DNA from: Gelatoporia subvermispora B
Lineage: Eukaryota; Basidiomycota; Agaricomycetes; Polyporales; Gelatoporiaceae
Assembly: GCA_000320605.2 (NCBI GenBank)
Contig: KB445794.1
Span: 787,837-851,836 of the forward strand
Reading direction: 5' to 3'
Length of the DNA stretch: 64,000 nt
The notes beneath the pieces were generated by a model. It searched no databases. It saw nothing but the letters and a program-made list of their open reading frames with translations, and was not told the origin of the DNA. The stretch's first letter is position 1, and each line of letters starts with the position of its first letter. A program made the translations under genes and the position numbers. Positions 1-12,482 of this stretch are shown here, one piece after another.

Positions 1-1012
1 CGACAATGACGTACCTCGAAGTCGATTACGGCGTTGCACCGCGTAGGACCTACTGTAACAGTTGTTACACGCAACGGTATGGTTCGGTGTCAGGAATGCG
101 ATGGGCAGCCAATTGTTGGTGCTAGCTACGCAGCTAGAGCGGTGGAAGCTCGGACTACTATTCGCATCTGATTATCTGCATTCCGGGACTGTCATATGAA
201 TGGACAATCAAACCGCGGGCTGTCCTTGGTGAAAGACGAAGAATGTCACTAAGGCATGGAATACACGAGCAAGAATAGCTGAAATACCACTCACCCACCT
301 TCTGCACCCAATTGGTACACACCGAGATCTGACAAGCGGCGGATGTCCGCCGGTATATAAGGAGGAAATCGCCTGAACTGTAAAGGTTATCAGACGCATT
401 CGGTATTTCAGTACGCAAGTATTCTGCCCTTAATCGTCAAGATCTTCCGACGCACGGAAACCTGCGGTGGATGTGACCAGGAAGCCTGCGACGTCGGCCA
501 CGTAGGACTTACAAACTGTGAACGAAAGTTTGGCTTGGTAGTGACTCCTGATGCAGCAGGTGACTCTTTGGCTCGTTGATAGATCATGGACGTGAGCGTC
601 CGGACAAGGTTCGGATCATGATGTAAAGCTACTGTATCTGACCAGATGGCAGTATTGTGCACTCGTTCAGGGAAATATGGCGAAGCTAACTTAGGACTTT
701 GTCAGACCATCGACCTTCATGGCCACGCGGCCGAAGCGCCGTGACACGTGTCGGTGTAGTACATGTCGGTTTCGGTACGTCTTGAACTTGACTGAGCTTG
801 TGTGCACACCCGTAGCTTGTCAGTTTGTGGCGTCGAAGATCCTTCAATCCTTGCTCAAAACCCTATACAGGTGGACATGTACGTGCGTTCGGGCTCGGCA
901 AAATTGAGCGAATTAGCCTGCTCATTCGTACCACGGTCCACTCGGGACCGTCACGAGAATCCTCAAGCAATGCGGAATGTAATAAAATACAAGCGTAAAA
1001 ATGCTACGTGTG
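1..1012. other. No gene recognised
   Basis: Only short unrelated open frames occur on both strands and none shows a domain or a convincing splice structure. The last part is presumably the 3' flank of the PDI gene that ends at 1013. Confidence 0.5.
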
Positions 1013-2824
1013 TCATAGCTCGTCCTTCGAGCGCTCCGTTCCAGTCACCTCAACTTCAGGAGAAATGGAAGCGGGGCTAGGCTCTTCGTGCTGTTTGGTG
1101 GGGCTTTCGGGGGACGCAGGCGCGCTCTCGGTCTCGTCCTTGTCATCTGCGTCCTCCCGTTTGGGTAGCTCCTCTGCTTGAGGCGATGGAGTTTCTGCGG
1201 CAGTAGATGCAGGGGAAATTGTAGAGGGTGACTGCGTGGATTCACCCGCGACGGGAGTCCGCGTATGCCCAGAGTCCGCGGCCTCAAGCACGACCTGACC
1301 CGCGTCGCCGGTCTTGGGTGTCTTCGGCTTCTTCGTCGCTGTCCTCGCGGCCTCCTGCTGAGACTTCCTGATGTCCTCAAGCACCTCCGCCGTCTCCTGG
1401 GCTTTCTCCTTCTTGGGTGGCGCCGCGCCCATCATTCCAGGATAGCCGTGTTGGTCATGGTAATCAGCTCCTCCACCTTGCAACAAAGCAGCCTCGAAGT
1501 CGATCAGGTCGCTGAATCCACCATGCGCGAGCGCTATACGTTGCGCCTCCTGCTTACGCTCGATCTCGAGCATCTCCTCGTCAGGCACGAACTCCTCATG
1601 CTTCGCCTGTTCGTTTAATTGAGAAAGATCGACGGAGCCATCGATCACTGAATCGAAGAATTTGGAGAGAGAGTCGTGTTTCTGGATACCTGCGGAGTGA
1701 CCATACAGTTAGAGCACCGCGACTCCCAGCGTATCCAGCGATGGTAACCCACCCTCGTAAAGGAGGAAGTCCAATGAGCCCGCAGGATAGAAGAGAACCT
1801 TAGATGACTTCGGTTCTCCCTTCTCCAGGCCCATCTTTTCCGAGCTCTTGCCCCGTCGATCACGGTGAAGGGCGAATTTGATATGGTCCTTGTACTTGTT
1901 GCCGAGCGTCTGCCACAAAAGAGGAATACCCTTTCCCTGATTCAGAAGAAGCGCTCGGGGGTGGTCAACGTTCTGTTTCGGAGTCAGTCTGCTGAATGGC
2001 ACGCTGCAAATGGGGCGCAATCGAACCTCTTGAATCCAGCCAGGCATATCCTCCAAATGATACAACTTCTTCACACCATGAGGTATGTTCCTGTTGGCGA
2101 AATAGTAGAAAGCACTGGCAGTCCGTTCGGACCCGGTGAACTCGATGGGTTTCACTTGGTTGCCTCGTGGGAAAAGCTGCGGATTGGGTGAGTTTCAAGG
2201 CGTATGATCGTATGTGAATAATCGACCTTCACGGTCGGGAATCCTTGAACACCTTGATCCGCACATAGTCGCTTATTGGTCGACTTGTCGCAGTCGACGG
2301 CGTAGAAGGGAATCATGGGATACACTCCAAGAGCGGCCTTGCTGTATTCCGGTGCCATTCTTTGACAATGCTGCGCGACAAAATCAACACGATCGCTATT
2401 TTGCCAAGTACGAAGGCTTCTTACCCCGCACCAGGGTGCCACAAACGCAATCACCGAAGTTGCCTAAAATTAGGGTTAGGGTCAGCATTCAACAAACAGC
2501 TCCAACACAAAGTTCAATGAATGGCGCAGGAAAGAGGACGTAAAACGGGGGTATGGCTAGTGATGAATCCTGAAGGGCCCGGCCCTCCATTAGACCCGCT
2601 GACCCGCACAGAACGAAGAGATCCGGTACCGTCAAGCAACAGCATGGTACATCCACCGACGCCGCAACATGCTGATCACATAAAGGGACACGTACGTTCT
2701 CTCTCATGACCTTCTTGAAACTCTTGTGATCGAGCATCTTCACCAATGTGTCTTTGGGAAAGAGCGCCGCAGACACCAGTGAAGGCGTCAGCGCGACAGT
2801 GAGGACTACAAGCGAGAACTTCAT
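1013..2824 (-). CDS. ER protein disulfide isomerase, Mpd1/P5-like, with KDEL
   Basis: Thioredoxin-fold oxidoreductase expected to form and isomerise disulfides in secretory proteins in the ER lumen. Five exons fit: 2824-2696, 2463-2425, 2370-2227, 2176-1753 and 1689-1013, giving 470 aa. Residues 1-20 form a signal peptide (MKFSLVVLTVALTPSLVSA). Exon 2 ends in FVAPWCG and exon 3 starts HCQRMAPEY, so splicing creates the CGHC active site. The cis-proline loop follows (QGVQGFPTVK, then LFPRGN). A second domain contains PRALLLNQGKGIPLLW, typical of fungal Mpd1-like proteins. The C-terminus is acidic, low-complexity, and ends in KDEL, the ER retrieval signal. The third intron has an unusual GTCGAT donor. 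About 16 residues near 2000-2045 could instead be a short retained intron. The family call is firm; the exact orthologue is less so. Confidence 0.9.
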
Positions 2825-3841
2825 GGCTGGAGGGAGCCCGACAAACGATATACACGCTTGTTGCAGAGGCCGTTCACTCGATGGAGCTGTAGATTGTGGA
2901 CTTTGATGTGAGAGTGGTCACTTATACAAGATTCCGTCGCGGACAGCGACACGCGCGTGGGGAGAGACGACCGCGAAACACTGACGTGGCGACTCGAGCG
3001 GCGGTGGTTTCCCACCGTGCCGGAGCCGTTGGCTGCGATCCGGGACTTGGACAGCCAATTTCAACTGAAAGCATTCGTACTCTTACCCACGCACGCATCG
3101 CTCTGATACGGTCCAGCATGGCGGGTAGCTCGACCTGTACAATTCCGATGGTGTTGAAAGTTGCAAGAAGAATGTCAATGACGAGTTGCCGTATCAAGCA
3201 GATTCCAGACTCGTTCCCAGTTCCTACTTCAGACTCAGATTACCTCCATTGTTACGTGACTCATGCGGAGTTTTAACAAGTTCAGCATCCTCGAGACCAC
3301 GTCACCATAAAACATCTTTCGTATGCAGATCTGGGCCCTGGACAACTCAGTAAAGGGATAGGGAATGCACAAAGCAAATATTTGCAGGTCTGGCTGCCCA
3401 GACATACTGGAACCCGAGGGCGACGATAGAACGAAGATAGAGCAATATCCGAACCACTATGACGATGTGGCCCGTGACCTACCCTACGAAACCGCGATTG
3501 GCTTCTTCCGCAGTCCGCTACACGTGTCTGACTTGCGTCTCCGGCATGCAATCAGCAAGGCCTATGGCTGGCAGGGTATATACGAGCGTTTAGAATAAGA
3601 ACGCATTCCGCTCTTATTCTCCCATTACCTCCATCGCTTCGATAACGGTGGTCTTCACTAGACTTGTCATTTTCTCATATCCGGCGCGATCCATTTCCGT
3701 TGACCGAGTCGAGGTGGCCCAGAATGTTTCATTTGAATGACTTCAACGTCGTGTGCTGTGCACTGGCTACGTTGTCGGCGGCTGCTGGATACCATGTTGC
3801 GAAGCGGGGACGGACGGCAGGTTTGCGGTGGTCAGTGTCCG
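2825..3841. other. Divergent intergenic region
   Basis: This lies between the PDI start and the Ran-binding protein start, which are transcribed away from each other, so it should hold both promoters. An open stretch at 3365-3598 (+) looks somewhat coding (ends YGWQGIYERLE) but no family was recognised and no start or splice pattern supports it. Confidence 0.4.
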
Positions 3842-5429
3842 CGCATGCACCCTTACGACATGTTACAGGCGATGTTCACTCTCAGTGGATCTAGGACATC
3901 AAGTACCGATCCACTATTTCGACGCTTCAGACGGGGAAGCACCTCCAGTACATTCTCCGCGTGCGAGAGTGCCGCGGACAGTGAGATAACCGAATTCCCG
4001 GGTTCTACTTGCTCGAGGCTCACCGAAAAGGTAAGTCGCCACAACAGTCTCAACGATACGAGAATTCTGCATGCTAACGCTGCGTCGATATCATAATTAG
4101 CACGTAGACCAAACTGTGCCTGGTACGCTCAAGAGGAAAGGGCGAGAGGAGGACCTGGAATCGGAAACAGACGGATTGAACGGCGTCCAGTCCGCTCCTC
4201 CTAAAAAAAGGTGTAGAACGCCACCTCTGGATGATTCGGATCTAGTTCCCAAGGCCGAGATAGGATTCCCTGCAACTCCGTTGCCCGATCCAGAAACGCA
4301 GGCATCCAGGCCAGAGTTTCCGGACTCAGAGAGAAGTGTCGGTACGGAGGCATCCAAGGAACCCAGCTTAGTACGTTACATTGGTATACATAATGTGTCA
4401 GGGCCAACGGATTCTCAGGTCATCTCTTCACCCCCGACTGTGTCCGAAACACCTATTTTCCCTTCAGCGTTCTCGATCCCCGCGGTGAGCATCGTGCAAC
4501 GTTTCTTCATAATTCTTGGCACCCTGAAACTCACGCCAGCGTTTGATGTGCCGTAGGCAAAATCATCTTCCGCGTTCGTTGCATTTACTGGCAGTACCTC
4601 TCCCTTTTTGGTCGCATCGTCGCCGTCCTCGCGGTCTACGAGGCCAGTCTGGTGCTCACCGGCCATCGTCACAGCTTCTGCAGCTGACCGATCTGGTGTC
4701 GCGGAGATGAAACCAGAAGTGATTGAATTAACATCTGACACCCACGAGGACGAGGCAGCACGGTCTTCGTCTGCGGCGCAGACTGCAGACGCCCTGGCGG
4801 CACACTCTTACGCGAAGGGGGCGGACAACGGTGAGTCATGTTCAGTGTCTGTGCCTAGGACACTCTTTTGACTCGATTGGTAGTTGCCACTGGCGAAGAG
4901 GAGGAGAGGGTTGTTACCGAACTCAAGGGCGCAAAGGTATTCATCAAGCGCGGCGATAAGGAATTTTCCGATGGCATCCTTGGACACGTTAAGCTGCTCT
5001 CACACGGAGTCACTGAGGAAGAGCGAATACGTGCGTTTACTCCACTTGTCTACTGGGCAATCGTTCATGTATCAATTTCACTGTGGTAGTCTTCCGACGG
5101 GAGCCTGTGTGGAAAATATCGATGAGCGTTCGACTGCGATCCACCGTTCGGTGCACGTTCGATGAGGCACAGAGCACCCTACGCGTTACGTTGAAGGAGG
5201 TCCAGGAGCAAGACGGCGTTCCTCGCGAGCTGTGGCCTCAGCGCATGGTCATATACGCACTCAAGGTCAGTATTCTGTGTATACTGTACCTCGAGCATTG
5301 CTCATACAACATGCGGCTGGCTAGCGAGGAAAAGCGACAAAGAGTGACTTCGAGCAATTCGCGCGGAGAGTCGTAACAAGCTCTCGTCTCAGCATCACTC
5401 CAATGCTCGACCTCGCAAGTACAACATAA
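3842..5429 (+). CDS. Ran-binding-domain (RanBD1) protein, RanBP3/Yrb2-like
   Basis: Predicted Ran-GTP binding protein of nuclear transport. Supported exons are up to 4030, then 4101-4484, 4557-4830, 4884-5030, 5090-5265 and 5325-5429; all phases join correctly. The N-terminal part is low-complexity and has a basic cluster (TLKRKGREED, PPKKRCR) that could be a nuclear signal. The middle holds SSSAFVAFTGSTSPF, like the F-rich motifs before the domain in Yrb2-type proteins. The C-terminal PH-like RanBD runs from GEEEERVVTELKGAKVFIKR through GILGHVKLLSH and ILFRREPVWKISMSVRL to YALKRGKATKSDFEQFARR. The start is not resolved: in-frame ATGs exist at 3737, 3845, 3860 and 3872, and an earlier exon is possible. 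RanBD identity is good; Yrb2 orthology is an inference from domain position. Confidence 0.72.
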
Positions 5430-8400
5430 TCCGAGTGATCCGGCCTCAAACGGCTGGTTGCAAGAACGACGAACATCACGGTAGCAATACAGTACTTGGT
5501 ACACGCGATCTGATGCGCGCTCTCGAACACACGAGCTGCCGCAGACCTTCTGGCTGTGTCCTATCTCCAGGTCCTCGGCGACGCGTCAGTTCGCTGCACC
5601 TTCGGTTGGAGCTGGCCCCCAGCCGATAATATTATCTGATATCTCACGCCCACAATAAATGCCGTCTTCTACGTCTCAGGCAACTAAGGAATATGATCGA
5701 GCGCGCATTATGTGCGATGATCAATTCGCGATCGATAAAGCTCGATTGTCTCACCGCTGTCAAGCTGAATCCTGTGAGCTACCATGTCGCGACCTGTCGC
5801 GGCCGCGGTCCGCCGGCAAAGAACCGTGTCGACGGAACGGTATGGCCGAGTTCGTCTCTCGTCCCAACTTCGCCGGTCCCTGCCTGCTGTTGGTACTCCG
5901 TCCTATCCACGATATGACTGCAAAATTTCATCTATCAGCTGCGGTGGCAGCTGCAAAAAGGGGGGCGCCGATCACGCCTCTCAAACTAGCGTAGTTCTCC
6001 CGTATTCGTAGTTGGCAGCTCATGATAACTTGCACAATCATTTGGGGCTACGTCGGCGCTCTAGAATAGTCAAGAGCAAAAACAAGTCGACAAAATGAAA
6101 TTTCCTGAGGAGGTGATGCACATCCCTGGCTTCAGGTGCAATTTTTTGACAATCCTGTCATGCCGTATAGTGTAGGGTATCGGGGGCGCTGTGGTCTTCA
6201 AGACAACGGCCACCAAAATCGGTACGCGTATGGTAATATGTTAGACCCGTGACCTGTTCGACTGCATTTTGTAGTCCACGCCTATAATTCCCGTCTTGAC
6301 ATCGTTCGGTGCATGCCCGTACGGCACCTCAAGATACGTTTTATTGAGAGATTCAGGACGCAAGTGCCAATTAAGGCGTGCTCGATGCTAGGCGACATAT
6401 TTGAGACCTCTGAGCAGTAAAACTGAAGTTCTTCCTCTCGGCTCCCCCAGACGTTGAGGCCCCTCGAAAGATGTATCACAGACCACTCGGGACTCTGGTC
6501 GATTGATCGGACAGCCAAAGGCACAGGCCGAAGCCGCAGCAGAGGTAGTCTCGTTCGCCCAGACTGCGTGAATTGAATACCACAGCAGCTCACCGATGTG
6601 ATTCTCCGGTGCATGGAGGAATTTGTAATTTAGACGGCGCGGGCAACGCTAGGCCTTGGATAGTTATTCTTCGTATTGTCTGCGGTGCCATCGTCTTTCG
6701 CTTCCTCTCACTGACGTCGCACGCCTTACTCTTGACAAAGGGTCATCAAGAATTTGCTCTAGAATAACTTCGGTCTGCCTGGTATGTGACTTCTGACGGG
6801 TTCGTTCATACTGTTCGCGTTTGGAGGCCACGATGGAGAAAAATCCATAGCACCGGCGCTTATGTCTTGCAGATACACTCGCGTCGGAGCGCTCGACCAC
6901 CGTTACTCGAATAGCACAGATACCCCGAATCCGATCTTCGCAGATCCCGAAGTGAATCGGGTTGCTCTAGTCTCTACGACTGACAAAAGCATAAGGCCTC
7001 TCCGCTTGATTTGGTGTCTATCAATACCGCGAACCTATGGCATGGTTTCAACAGTCTGCTTTTGGAGCATACTGGAGTACATGTCCATCACGAGGCGATG
7101 GTTCCAAATCTGCAGAGAAGTCAGTGCGAAACGCCAAGAACATTTAAGGCAATCTAGGCACCTAGTTCGGGAGAATACTCGCGGGTGCTGTAGTTTCAGC
7201 ATCTATGGCTATATCGGTCATCGACTAAGAACGCTTAGTCTCCAGAGCAAAACTATACATCCACGGTGAACACATCTGACCGGCCAGAGACTGTTCATGT
7301 TTGTACATGTAGGGTAGGGATGGCATCTCATGGCATCCGCACATGATCTCTGAACATGGCTCTTCTTGAGGTATAAGGCTTCCAGGTGCTGTGCTATCTT
7401 AATCCGCAGTATGGGCCCTACGCAACAAACAGTGCCTGGGACTTTCTCAGCGATGTACATAGCGCTTCCACCAGTTGACTATCTCTGTCTGAGGTCCTTG
7501 GTAGTCCGAGGACTACAATCACAAGTTTGACATCAAACACAATCTCAAGCGGGAGCAGTTGCGGAACTCATATCTTTTGCGAAAGCGGGGTTCGTGCTCA
7601 TTACCTTCGTGCAAACCGTCACATCGACTTCATCTGGCTCCACAGATTCTTGTACAACTGCTGGTATAACGGGCAGCGGTGACTCTGAGAACGGCTAAGC
7701 TTTGTGAAGACTCCTTCAAATCCGAGGGCCCTTGTGGCGTCTACTGTCTTAGTCTTGTGTGACTACATTATTACTCTTCCCTAAAAAAAAGTGCACGTCA
7801 TGTGGAGGCGGAGACTGAACGCGTGACTACAGTGTTCTTCCTGGACCAATGGGCCCTTTTTTCGGTGGAAATACTCGACGTGGTATCAATTTCTTTGTTT
7901 GCGTCTTCTGCTGTCCGCGTTCCAACCTTGGGGTACTCATCGAGAGTCGGCCGATCGAGCAGTCTAGTGTGATAGCCACCTGTCCTCGACTAACGAAAGA
8001 AATCTAATACGATCGATGTTCCAGCTGCAGCCAATGATATGATCTCTGTCATGAGTTTTCCTACCCCTGACCGTCTGGGCAGATCAGATCACTGACCTGT
8101 ATGATATGCGGTTTAGTGTGAATTCATATTCGAGGAACATTTTCGACGATTCGCGTTTGTGCAATCGGTGCAGAAAGCAGACGGATGTCTCTTCTCGTCC
8201 TAAAGTTGTTTCCTGTAAGGGGAAACATAGTAAGATATTATCCTATGTATTGGAGGTATATCGAGTCGCGCTCGCGAAATTGCAATCAAGGATTACGATT
8301 CCTTCTCGCCCAATAATGAGGTCAGCAACCTTCCGCTGATGGGCTCATTTTGCATGAGCGTCCAAACCACATTGCAGTCAGTGGTGATAGCCAGTGAGTT

Positions 8401-10847
8401 GCGATCGCCCTCAATGTCATTCCTCACGTGTTGACAATGGTAGTGACGACGACCACCCAAGTTTGCGCAATTGCGTCCGACGGCATTGTTCTGCTCGTCA
8501 CACGGTATAGGACATATCCATCAAAAGAGCCGCGGACAGTACTGGTATTCATGCACCACTTGCTACATTATTGCTCAAGAATAGTTCGTGCTAGCAAATC
8601 TGCGATCACATTGGTATGTTGTCATCAGCCTTTAGCTCAGGAACCGTGCACGTCATGTATGTACTTCGATACAGGGTACATGCTCACAGGAAATCCCTCT
8701 TTCTACAGCCAGACTGCTCTTGCTCCTCAGCATCGTTCAATTGATATCCAACAGTGGTATATATTGCTCTCCGATGCCTTGAAGCATATACTGCATAGAC
8801 ATTTTTATGTACCGCGGGTTTCCTTGGTCAACCGTCAGTATCTATACTCACCGCTAATGGTGTACACCTATCTTCACAGAGGTTGTTAGGCATCATAGTA
8901 TTACGCTTCCTTGTGAATCTTCGACATCTCAGCCACACAACAATCCTACGAAGGCACTACGTGCGTGCAGCAGACTGGGTCTGATGAACACGCCGGCAAA
9001 TGATTTCGTGAGAGGAACCATGGGTGAGGTGATGGCTTTTGGGACTGTTGGCTTGGCTTGGTCCGACAACGAAGAAAGTAACAGTCAGAGTCGAAGCTTA
9101 GACGTATTCCATAACTTGGAGTTCAACTTGGGGCCGCTGCTTATCTTAGCAGTGATGCTAAGATGTTGCGCACTCAAGACATAACATGAAATTGAGATTC
9201 CGTACCGTACCGCGAGGCGACATAAATTGTGCTACATGTCCTACTAAAGACAGATTGGAGCACACGTTTGGCCGGCTTTGCTATAGCTTTGACACCAACA
9301 ATCGTAGTATCGATGTACATCTTCCTGGGATGGTGCTTTAGCCATCGTATACATGATGACATCTCTAAGCGATGCATAAAATCGGAGAGCTGCGCAAGGT
9401 GTAGCCCGACGCGATGAGTATGAATGTGTCTCGCAGATGTGCTAGCGAACCTCGGCAGTTCCCGAACCGATCGTCGATCGTGCTGTCGCGTACCTCGCAG
9501 AGTCTGCCTGTGGGAGAGGCTCAAACAACCGCCTCGAGGATCGACCGTACGTAGGCGGGCAGCAAAAAACCCGTCGCCGAGCTTTGTTATCAGGACCTCG
9601 TGCATGAAGAGACGTATCCAGGCGTACCGGGCAGCTAAATTGCAGTTATGAGGGAGCGTGCGCACGACGGAAAAGACTGGATGGACTCCGATATTCGCAA
9701 GGGGAAGAATCCATGAAATGCATCAGCAGCTCTTGAGCCAAGGGGCACGCGTGATTCGGAATGCGATATTGCATCGCGCAAGCTACTAGCGGCAAAACGC
9801 TGCGTTAGCGAAAGTGGGGTAGGAGCGCGAAACAATTATATTACTTGGCATGACATGGGTCACCCGAGATGCTACGGGATATCGTGGGCTTCGCGGTGAA
9901 ATATCAGTGCCCTGATCATCGCAAGGCAAGCTATCATCATGCGAGGGGTGGCTAGAAGAGCGCGTCCCAGATGTTTGAACAATTGCGTGGGTAAGCAGGT
10001 GAGTAAACGCGCGTCTGAGAACACCCGTTGGTGGACGAAGTCGGAATAATAAGCCACGAGAAGCTGGGTAGCGTATCACGAGCTAGTGGCAAATGAGCGG
10101 CAGGGAGGAGACGAGAATACGTGAGGGGGAGCGAGTCGTTCCGTGAAATGGACTCTTATTGTTTGTCTGTAGGGGGATGCACGTGGCGTTGTTCCGGAAA
10201 AGGCAGGGCTTGTGGTTGAGCGCTTGAAAGAGGAAGCCGCTCTCGCACAACTGCCACCCGGACGGATGCCAACTTTCTATCCTGCTCAAGACAATAACGA
10301 TGTGTCTTTGGCACTTCCCGAAGCCGGCGGGGGCAAAGCGCACATTCGGCGACATTGCATTCGCTGATTGTGGGTGTCAGTATGTATGGTGACTTTGTAC
10401 GTCGTTGTGAGCGCTTCCCGCTTGTTTATAGACGGAGGCTGGAGACTATTGTCCGCCGCGGACGAGCCAACTTTTGTCCACTGTTGGTCAAAAGGTCGTC
10501 CTTGCCGGCTGGTTTTCGCCACCACCAGCTAGTCTAGTGCTCACCATTTCAACGCTCTGCTCTGTCTGTCATTCCTCACCGCATCGGACTCTCTGCATCC
10601 CCTCTGTAGCCCTATTCGCATCGCCCGCATCTCACGTCTCCTGCCACATATCGTACCTGGTGTATTGCTATAATCGTTTACCCTCGGCTGTCCGAAGACC
10701 TTGTTAGAGAACAGCCATTTCCAATTTCCATGTGAGTATCACTCTGCTCTTGGACGGCACATCGATGTTGACGGCTGATCCGCACGGAATGGCAGCCCAT
10801 CTACCACCTCGAGACGCTCGTATTTCGATCTGCTGCATATCATACTC
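5430..10847. other. Gene-poor stretch
   Basis: More than 5 kb with only short open frames, no recognisable domain and no intron chain. At 8428-8889 (+) an open frame contains ASDGIVLLVTRYRTY, faintly like the last transmembrane segment of DUF6533 proteins, but nothing else of such a protein could be found. From about 10.5 kb the DNA is pyrimidine-rich and likely contains the promoter and leader of the gene that starts at 10848. Confidence 0.45.
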
Positions 10848-12482
10848 ATGTCCGCTACCGCCACTCAATCTACCACCACCACCGTTGCACCAGCACCAGC
10901 ACCATCGTACGCATTCCTCTCGCAGCCCCCGCCACAGAAGAAGTGCCCCACGCAGCCTCTACCCTCTCCTCCTCGCCGCGTCCCGTCGAGCCCGTGCAGC
11001 CCTGTTTCAGGCCGTCGTCGCTCTGCTACAACCTCTGTCATCACTGCCTGGGTCGCCAACGTCCAACCCGGCTCCCCCGCGCCGTATTCGCCGCGCCGAC
11101 GCCCGTCGATCACTAGTACTCGCCGCCCGTCCATTTCTCCTCGCATCGGTTCGCGGCGCCCGTCTGTGAGCTCCGTCCGTGGACCGTCTGCGTCGTTCTT
11201 GAATTTCTTCGATACACCCACGACCACCGCCTCCCGCTTGACACCCTCCGTCAAGGACTTCAAGCTTGACCTCACTGCGGTCGGCTACACTTCGGTTTTC
11301 GTGCACATCCCCACGACCCCTTCGTCTGCCCTCCCCACCTTTCGCGCGCCCCCAGTACCACCAATTCCTAAGACCCCCGCGCGAGGTCTGAAGCACTTCC
11401 GTTCGCTCTCCGCACTCAAACCTATTCGTAACCGTTCTAAATCGACCGTCATGCCATCCTCACCTTCCAAGCCGCAGTCGTCGAAGCACGCCAAGTCGTC
11501 CAAGACTCAGGCGCCACCCAGCGCCACAGCCGTCTCTTCGAGCAAGAAGCACAAATATGCCAAATACCGCCCGGCGCCTCTGGCAGCCGAACTCGCCCTT
11601 GCGCAGTTCGCAGACGGCGGTTCGCTCGAGGACAACATCAAGCGGCTCACCGAAGCAAAGGCCCGCGCTGGTGGCGCAGTGCGCGTTGACGGGCAGCTCG
11701 TCGGCGTCGGCGATGTCTGGCGCGACGGCGCGGGTGGCGTTTGGTGGGACCAGGACGAAGAGTGGGAGTACGCGCATCTGCTTGGCGGCGCGCACGACTA
11801 CGCGGGGCGCGAGAAGGACTGGGTGCGCTTCGGCGAGAGCAGCTCACGAGGTTCCGTCAGCGAAGCTGCGGACGGCTTGCGCCGCGGGAGCGTGTCGAGC
11901 CAGGACTCGGATCTCGACCCGCGCTATGCGATGCAAACCGATGACGACCTCGCTGCGTACGGCGATGCGCTCGGCCCTGGTGCGATGCGCAAGCCGGGTG
12001 TGTCCGTCCTTGCGCTCCCGGCGCGCACGCGCCGCACTGCGAAGCACCTCCGCAAGCCTGAGTTCCTGCTTGACTCTTTCCCCGTTCCTGCTGCGCCAGA
12101 GTCTGCACCACACACACCCAAGTCGACATCACGAGACGCACCGGGCAAGACGCGCCGTCGTCCAGCTCCTCTTACACTTGAGCCACCGAGCCCTGCGTTC
12201 AAGTGCCCGACTAACCCCCTCGACGCAGAGGAGGTCCGCAGAGAGTTCATCGAAAACTCGTTCGCGCCCGCGCCGAAACCTGCAGCTGCGGCAAAGCCGG
12301 CGGTTCGCCTTACCAGCACCTCGGCCAAGGCCAAGGCGCCAGCACCAGCGCCCACGCGTATCGAGGCCCGCATTGATGTGACAGTGAAGAAGGGTTTGAC
12401 GAAGCAGGAGCTGAGCTCCGGGAAGCTGAGTACGATGAGGGGCCTGCTGCGCGTGATGGGCGGCAAGAAGGCTGATATCTAG
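10848..12482 (+). CDS. Intronless 544-aa protein of unknown function
   Basis: A single uninterrupted frame with strong coding bias, starting MSATATQSTTTT and ending MRGLLRVMGGKKADI. No named domain was recognised. Residues 1-120 are Ser/Pro/Arg-rich and disordered (repeated RRPS blocks, candidate basophilic kinase sites). A central structured-looking block follows KYRPAPLAAELALAQFADGG, with a charged helix (EDNIKRLTEAKARAGG) and a tryptophan-rich piece (DVWRDGAGGVWWDQDEEWEY). The rest is again disordered apart from an acidic/hydrophobic segment (NPLDAEEVRREFIENSF) and a basic C-terminal helix. Absence of introns over 1.6 kb is unusual compared with its neighbours. Likely an intracellular scaffold or regulator, but no function can be assigned from sequence. 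Confidence 0.85.
   Translation: MSATATQSTTTTVAPAPAPSYAFLSQPPPQKKCPTQPLPSPPRRVPSSPCSPVSGRRRSATTSVITAWVANVQPGSPAPYSPRRRPSITSTRRPSISPRIGSRRPSVSSVRGPSASFLNFFDTPTTTASRLTPSVKDFKLDLTAVGYTSVFVHIPTTPSSALPTFRAPPVPPIPKTPARGLKHFRSLSALKPIRNRSKSTVMPSSPSKPQSSKHAKSSKTQAPPSATAVSSSKKHKYAKYRPAPLAAELALAQFADGGSLEDNIKRLTEAKARAGGAVRVDGQLVGVGDVWRDGAGGVWWDQDEEWEYAHLLGGAHDYAGREKDWVRFGESSSRGSVSEAADGLRRGSVSSQDSDLDPRYAMQTDDDLAAYGDALGPGAMRKPGVSVLALPARTRRTAKHLRKPEFLLDSFPVPAAPESAPHTPKSTSRDAPGKTRRRPAPLTLEPPSPAFKCPTNPLDAEEVRREFIENSFAPAPKPAAAAKPAVRLTSTSAKAKAPAPAPTRIEARIDVTVKKGLTKQELSSGKLSTMRGLLRVMGGKKADI

Noticed and set aside
1965..2045. Extra small intron in the PDI gene
   Set aside because: The nearest GT..AG pairs are 23 or 38 nt, too short and out of phase; reading through keeps the frame.
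3365..3598. 77-aa frame ending YGWQGIYERLE
   Set aside because: Composition looks coding, but no family recognised and no start or intron support; left unassigned.
8428..8889. 153-aa frame with ASDGIVLLVTRYRTY, like a DUF6533 last span
   Set aside because: No other part of the family could be found nearby and no splice chain; similarity limited to one hydrophobic stretch.
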